Positions 58,220 to 64,000 of a stretch of 64,000 bases of DNA are shown here, piece after piece; position 1 is the stretch's first letter; each line of letters begins with the position of its first letter. Under the pieces are notes generated by a model. That model was not told the DNA's origin, ran no database searches, and was given only the letters and a program-made list of their open reading frames with translations. The position numbers were made by a program, and so were the translations under genes. Source of the stretch: Anopheles merus (lineage: Eukaryota > Arthropoda > Insecta > Diptera > Culicidae); assembly GCF_017562075.2 (NCBI RefSeq), contig NC_054081.1:11658528-11722527 (forward strand), written 5' to 3'.

Positions 58220-61200
58220 TGAGTTTCTCTGAATGTGTCCCTTACATAAAAATCCGTTTCACGCATTCTAAAGTGATTAAATACCTCAGAAATTATCTTG
58301 CAGAACCCTGCAACCGGGGAAAAAAAAATAGTGCAATACACACAAAAATGTAATAAAACACGCACGTAGAATGGTAGCCAAAAGCTGTGGCAGAGATTAA
58401 CAAAAGCAACTACCGCACAAAAACACATACTCACACATACCCACAGACTGTTTGCATGGTTTTTAATTTGTACCGCGCGGTGGATGCTTTCGTTCGAGAA
58501 AAAAAAAGACCTTCTAACCACACCGGGGCGCTTCGTGGCCCTGGGGACGGGTTAGCGGCTGTTCCGCATGGGAGCAATCGTGTCATAAATATTTAATGTT
58601 TCCGCCTCATTCAGTAGACAATCTGTACACATCTGCACCGGGCTGGGTGGATATGGGGGAAGCAGGAGAAAGGGCAGCTATGTACAAAGTAAAGAACGAA
58701 CCCCCGAAGGTGGAGCTCATCCGGATTGCGCTGGCAAGCAAATAAAGCGAACCAACCGTCACCATCGGCATCAATGGCTGGAAGGTAAGACTGTTGGCAT
58801 TAGAGCAGAAGTTTGTACAGCCCCAGCCTCACGACCACTCTGGTACGTGGCAATGGTAGAAAGGCAAAGGCCGGTTTTTTGTTCCGATTGGTCTGATTTT
58901 GGTGTTGGTGTGGCAGGGCCCAGATCGGCAGTGCAGTGGAAGAACGATTACCATTTTGAAAAACAAAGCACTGTAACTAAAAAATTAATTGGAGCGGACG
59001 TGAGGTACAGATGGAAATCATATTTGTGGGTTCGACTGGAATTACAGACAAGCAGATGCTGCAGCTAAAATTTAAAAGATAAAAACAAAAACAAAACATA
59101 CAAAAAGCAGTCAAAATAATAAAATAAGAAAAACAATTCTCATCTTTTTATGTGAAAATAAAAAAAAACATCACTCCTCTTGCAATTTGTCATCCTGTGA
59201 CAAGTTTCTTTCTGCATTCCACCGTTGTGTGGCACAATTACCGCGCTCGGCAATGGAGACGTAGATTGAAGCTTCTTATGATGACATGTCATCCTACCCC
59301 AAAGCCACCCTGTCAACAGCACACGTACGCCTTTGTGTGCCGCTCTAATCGTAGCTGCCACCAGTTAGCCTGTATTTGCGAGAAAGGAAAGGCAAAAAAA
59401 ACGCCGGACAGCAGCGAAATTTGCATAATTTCACAATCTGCCACAGATCGCTGAGTTTGACGAGCACGTACCGGCAGCGAAGGAAAAGCTGTAAAGCCGT
59501 TGTATTTTCCCGGGTTAAACGTGAAAGCCGTTCCCCTTCGTTTTTTTTTTTACTGTGCACACATTTTCGGGTGCATTATGAACTCAACCTACCAACTCGA
59601 ACTCGCTTAAAGGATCACCAAAGCACGGCCCGTCACATTGCGTCCGACAAACGAGCCGCCCCTGCCCATCTTCACTCCCCAGCCCAAGCGCAAATCGGTT
59701 GCGGTTTTCCAACAACCAGTCCCCGTGCCGGCGAGTCAGCGTCTGCTTACTACCTCGTGTGCATTAGTGGCATTATTGAATAATCTTCAACATTACACCC
59801 CGCTCCGACGTAATGAAATCAACACGGGCCTGTGCTCACGAACGCCACGTTAACGAGCCACCGCACCCGCGGGGGAAGGCGGTCGGGGCCGGTGTGATTG
59901 TTCACCAAAATTGCCCCTGCTGCCGCCGTTTGTCTAGGGCGCACCAAACAGGGAAGCACGACCAGCGCCACCGCTCGGCTCTCGCATTATCTATCACAGA
60001 TTTTTCAATCAAGACCGTTCAGCTTTATTTTTCCCCCAGTTTTTGTCCGACCGGCACGATTGTGCGGCTTGCGAGAGGAACGTCGGAGAGAAGGAAAACA
60101 TTGTTCAATTGGTTTTTCACAGCGAGAGGGAAGGAGTCGTTTGGAGTGCCACCTCGCTGCCACCGACGCGCAGTCCCGCGTGGCCAATTGAAGAATAAAC
60201 TGCACGACTACATTTTAGGCGCTCGTTGCGAAATTAGCATAATCGTGCGAAATGTGTGACTTTAATTTCTCCTGCTCCTGCAACCCCTTTTTTCGATGCG
60301 AATTTCCCTGGGCTATTTTCCACCCCCGTGTGCCGGTTTGTTCGCCCTCAGAGCGGCACGGATCTGTTTTGATTTGAGACGCAGCGCACAAGTATTGTTG
60401 GCGGAGAATCTGTTTTCTGAGCATTTTGGAGTAAATACGAATTGAATTAACGCATTCCACAAACGCACCGTGAAAGTGTACCCCAAATCTGAAGGTCTGA
60501 AGCGATGCGCTCTGTAAAATGAAATTAACTAGCAAATGTTCCTTACCTGTTAACGTTGAAGGCTGTTGGGATGCTGAAGAAGGTTGAGCAGTTGCGTTTG
60601 ATTTTTGTTGCTGTTGAACCTTGTTGCTAGTTAACCTTACACCGTGCCGCTAACTAGCACACTAATAAAAGCCATCTACAGGATCAAACAATATGAGATC
60701 AAAAAAACCCTCAAAATAACACCAACCGACAACGAGCCATCAAACTCAGCTCAGGCTCGTGAAGCGACTGATTGATTAATGATTTCGAGATTCGGTCGTT
60801 TGTCGTGGCGCTGTCGTTTCGCACCCCTTCACCAGACCAGCACTCCAGAGCTTCGGTGACGCTGTCAAGCGGCGGGTGAAGTTACTGCGGCCAAACATGA
60901 AACCAAATTGTTTGGTTTTGTTCGGCGAAGCTAATACCGACACGCGCGAAAGACAAGCGTTAATGTTCAAACGGCAAACGCGGTGAAAGTGGGTAAGGTG
61001 GGGAGGAGCAGTGGCTAGTTTTCTCACATCGTGCGTTTTCCCTTTGCCGTTCTGAAGCGTGAGATACACGGCAACCCGAATTAGGATTTCGTGCTGCTCG
61101 AGATGAGCGAAAGAGTTCATTTTCGCCGACCGGCTCGGCTCATCGTTAGCACGTGTGCAAGCGGGGAAGTGAGTTGTATGGGGAGAGAGAGAGAGAGTAG

Positions 61201-61820
61201 CGAAGAGATTTTTATCATTCCTCGGATTCATTGAAGCCACAAACCGCAACCCTCGCGGGCCCTGCCGCTGCTACTTCTTCCCCCATTGTACGCCGAAGGG
61301 AAGTGAAGAAGACTGGTGATTATAATGTTGCCGCATTCACACCGCACTGCACTTAATTTATTAGTTTTTGACACTTCGGCCCAACGCGTCACCGCCAACC
61401 CCTGCAATATGCCGCTGTGTGCGTGCGTTAGTGCAAGAGTCACGACAGATAGATATGGGTTAAAGCCGAGCGGTTCTTTCTAAATGAGCCGCGCGCGTCC
61501 CCAAAGACCCTCCCGTGATAAAGAGATGCCGCCACAGTTGTCTCTTTGCCCTTCCTTTGCCCCCCACCGGCTGACTGCTTTGCCGGTGCCGCCGGATGGT
61601 AAGTGTTTATTTTATGAAGACACGGCACGTCAAACACACAGAGCCGGTCGAGCGTGCGAGCCATGCGGTCGTGGACGATCGTGTATGCAGTTCACTGCTG
61701 CCGCCGCGCTGCAACACTGTGTAAGTTTATAGGTTTGCCAAATTTTACACGCACTGGCATTTGGCAGCACACACGCCACAAACACTGCAGACGGGGACGT
61801 TTGTTTACCGTTTGGTGTCG
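58220..61820. other. Non-coding, no gene supported
   Basis: GC-rich tracts at 59.6-60.4 and 60.8-61.7 kb keep long frames open on both strands. None has homology or exon-like boundaries. A short GA run is at 61188-61197. Confidence 0.35.
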
Positions 61821-62085
61821 ACTAGTGTTGCGTTTCATGTATCTTGCGTTGAGATGCATTCTCATGACTCTTCAGCGAATCATTCTCGATTCGAATCGCC
61901 ATCGATTTATGAATCTCTAAGATCTACAAAAAATCCTAAATCTCCAAAGTTTAACGATTCTATAAAGAATGTCGAATGAGTTAGGAATCTCTCAAGATTC
62001 ACGAATCTCCAAAGATCCATGATTCTATAATGAATCATTAATCTCAAAAGTTTTATGAATCTTTGATGATGGTTGAATCGTAACA

Positions 62086-62189
62086 AGGACTGATTATCCG
62101 ATGGCATGGTGTTTGCTATGAAGTCTCAAGAGCCTATTTAAGTTGGCATGGCCTCGTTACGATGTTAGGATTACGCCAAGAAGAAGAAT
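62086..62189 (+). mobile_element. SINE200-like SINE, 3' half
   Basis: Contains AAGGACTGATTATCCGATGG, AAGTCTCAAGAGCC and GTTAGGATTACGCCAAGAAG with an AAGAAGAA tail. The tRNA-like head is missing. It is nested in the GATTC array. Confidence 0.6.
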
Positions 62190-62628
62190 AACAAGAAGCT
62201 GAATCTCTAGGAATCTTTTGAGAGTCATGAATCCTTAGAGATTCATGAATCTTCAGAGATTCATATATCTTTTAAGATATATATCTTTTGCATGAATCTC
62301 ATGAATAATTAGCAAAAAGCTCAATCTCTAGGCATCTTTTGAAATTCCTGATTCCCTAGAGATTCATGAATCTTCAGATATACATATATCTTTTGAGATT
62401 CACGAATCTTAAGATACACGAATCTTTGAAATCCATGCCTCTTATCAACCGAAATTCAGATTCATTGAATCTTTAGAGAGATTGATTCAGATTCATGAAT
62501 CTGAATGAATCTTTGAAATAATTCAATGAATCTGAATCTCGGTTGGAGAGATTAATGACTCTCAAAAAATCATATTGTTTTAAAGATTCATAAATCTTTA
62601 AAGATTCATATAGCTTGAGTTTCTTATT

Positions 62629-62795
62629 ATTCTTCTTCTTGACGTAACAACCTACTTGGTCATGCAAGCCTATACAGGCTTTTGAGACTTCTTGGCAAGT
62701 ACCACGAAGCCGGTTAGTTTGTTTTGCTACTAGGGAGACGGTCCATGCGAGGATTGAACACACGACGGGTATGTTGTTAACCACTGTACCATATG
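62629..62795 (-). mobile_element. SINE200-like SINE with (GAA)n tail
   Basis: The (TTC)n left edge is the minus-strand tail. GCAAGCCTATACAGGCTTTT, CACGAAGCCGGTTAG and GCGAGGATTGAACACACGAC (inverted B box) follow, then the 5' end TACCAT. Nested in the GATTC array, near full length. Confidence 0.72.
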
Positions 62796-62969
62796 ATTAA
62801 ACTTATCTAAAGACTCATGAATCCGTGAAGATTTGTGAATCCTTGGAAATTGATAATTGTTTAGAGATTTATAAATCCTTGGAGATTCATCAATTTTCAT
62901 ATATTCATGAATCTTTAGAGATTTTTGATTTTTTGGAGATTCGATTCGAGATTCAAATCACTTATCGCT

Positions 62970-64000
62970 CAACGAAAGATCCATGAAATCCATCACCAGT
63001 GTGGAGCGTGTGACAAGTTCGTCCACAACGGGCGAGAGCTCAGTCAGGCATGTGCCCGTTTGCTGCTTAGCATTTTATTTGCAAACGCAGAAAGTAATGA
63101 TCTTTGATGTTTTGTGCGTGCGTGTGTTGATTTGGTTTTTATTTATCCACTATAAGCAGCGTGATGCGAAACGAGGTAGGTTCATTTTTCATCCGTGTCA
63201 ACAGCACACTTTTCCTACTTTTCAAAGCACGAAAGGGGGGGGGGAGCTCTACGGTTTAACGGGGCATCAATTTGCATAAAAGAAAAGCTAGCACATACGC
63301 ACGCATGTCAAACAAAAGCAGCTTTTCGTGCAGCAAACGCAAACGAGGATGATGATTGATGCGACGACGAAGGTTTCCGCACCGTTCGCATCGCGACGAC
63401 GGAAAATCCGACCCCGGGCCCGTTGGACATCATCGCGAGAAGCAATTGATTACGAGCGTTGTGTCCTCAGCATCCCGGGCCAATTAGCTCATCAACTAGC
63501 GCCCTGCATTGCATTGATTCGTGAGTGGACGCAAATAAGGGATTCGCTCCGTGCGATGGGCGGGTTTTCCTTGCCTCGGTTAATGGTCGGCCAAGATTGA
63601 TGGGTTCGGGAGTGCTCGCGTGCGCCTTTGATCGTGCGCCAGCTCGTTGGATGTCGCTTCCGAGCTTGGAGCAACGTCCAGCGCCAGTACCCGCCCTAAC
63701 TAACTCACCTGTGCTGGGAAAACCGGCCACTTTCCATTCGGTGCTACTTAATCCACAGTGATATTGGAACGCAATCCTCTACGAAGGAAATAAAACCAAC
63801 TCCAACGCCAGGCAGCTGGGTGTCATTTACGTGTATATTTACGATCCATCGATAGGTTTGTTTTTGCGTGAAATGTACTCATTCCCGTCGAGAAAATGTT
63901 TTTTTGTTTGTTTGTTGCTGCGCGCCTCCCTCCTCCCTAATTAATTAAACGAACTGATGCAACTGTGGGAACTGTGGGAGGGGACAGCTCAGGATCAATG
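62970..64000. other. Non-coding right edge
   Basis: Moderate GC. No homology found. Frames at 63.3-63.76 kb on both strands are open but unsupported. A G9 run is at about 63235. Confidence 0.35.

Larger units (their letters stand above)
61823..62964. repeat. GATTCATGAATCTTTAGA array, element 5, with SINEs inside
   Basis: About 1.1 kb of degenerate palindromic units such as GATTCATGAATCTTTAGAG. The left edge is TAGTGTTGCG (61823) and the right edge is near AATCACTTA (62956-62964). Both resemble the TAGTGNTGGGA terminus of the other arrays, loosely. Two SINEs interrupt it at 62086-62189 and 62629-62795. Confidence 0.6.

Noticed and set aside
1..64000. CRISPR arrays, rRNA or known microRNA genes
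   Set aside because: No regularly spaced direct repeats with unique spacers, no rRNA cores, and no match to mature sequences of conserved insect microRNAs that I checked by eye.

Overview
This window is eukaryotic, and most likely from a mosquito of the genus Anopheles. It has widely spaced genes with long introns and many CA/GA/CT microsatellites. At least ten copies of a tRNA-derived SINE resemble the Anopheles SINE200 family. Remnants of jockey-like LINEs, copia, an LTR element and several TIR/MITE families are also present. No bacterial operons, CRISPR arrays or rRNA genes are visible. Species, and any chromosome assignment, are inference.

Two protein-coding genes can be supported, both on the minus strand. 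(1) Obg-like ATPase 1 (OLA1, YchF family) is complete. Five coding exons with canonical GT..AG junctions run from the ATG at 23006 to the stop at 5227: 22822-23006, 19725-19781, 9745-9872, 9435-9610 and 5227-5877. They join in frame to 398 codons, almost the length of the animal protein (about 396). The exon at 19725-19781 is only 57 nt and lies between introns of 3.0 and 9.9 kb. (2) The first coding exon of a Rab GTPase, best matched to Rab10, is at 671-797. The rest of that gene lies off the left edge.

Layout: 1-670 is Rab10 intron 1 with a degenerate repeat and a SINE. 671-797 is Rab10 exon 1. 798-4940 is intergenic, with microsatellites, SINEs and GAATC-type arrays. 4940-23006 is OLA1 with repeat-filled introns, including a LINE reverse-transcriptase remnant at 11.4-12.0 kb. 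From 23.0 to 64.0 kb I find no convincing coding exon. That 41 kb alternates GC-rich, microsatellite-bearing non-coding DNA with AT-rich transposon graveyards at 24.4-26.6, 30.2-32.2, 49.6-53.4, 56.5-58.2 and 61.8-63.0 kb.

The most interesting structure is a dispersed set of repeats. They start and/or end in a TAGTGNTGGGA-like terminus and carry degenerate arrays of the pentamer GA(A/G/T/C)TC: 3.35-4.76, 7.09-7.60, 10.71-11.37, 21.79-22.29 and 61.82-62.96 kb. A ~250-bp module is duplicated between the first two. Other non-coding elements include a 715-bp TIR element, a 343-bp MITE, a 305-bp MITE with ~50-bp TIRs, a foldback complex at 56.5-57.65 kb, and a 656-bp LTR followed by a tRNA primer-binding site.
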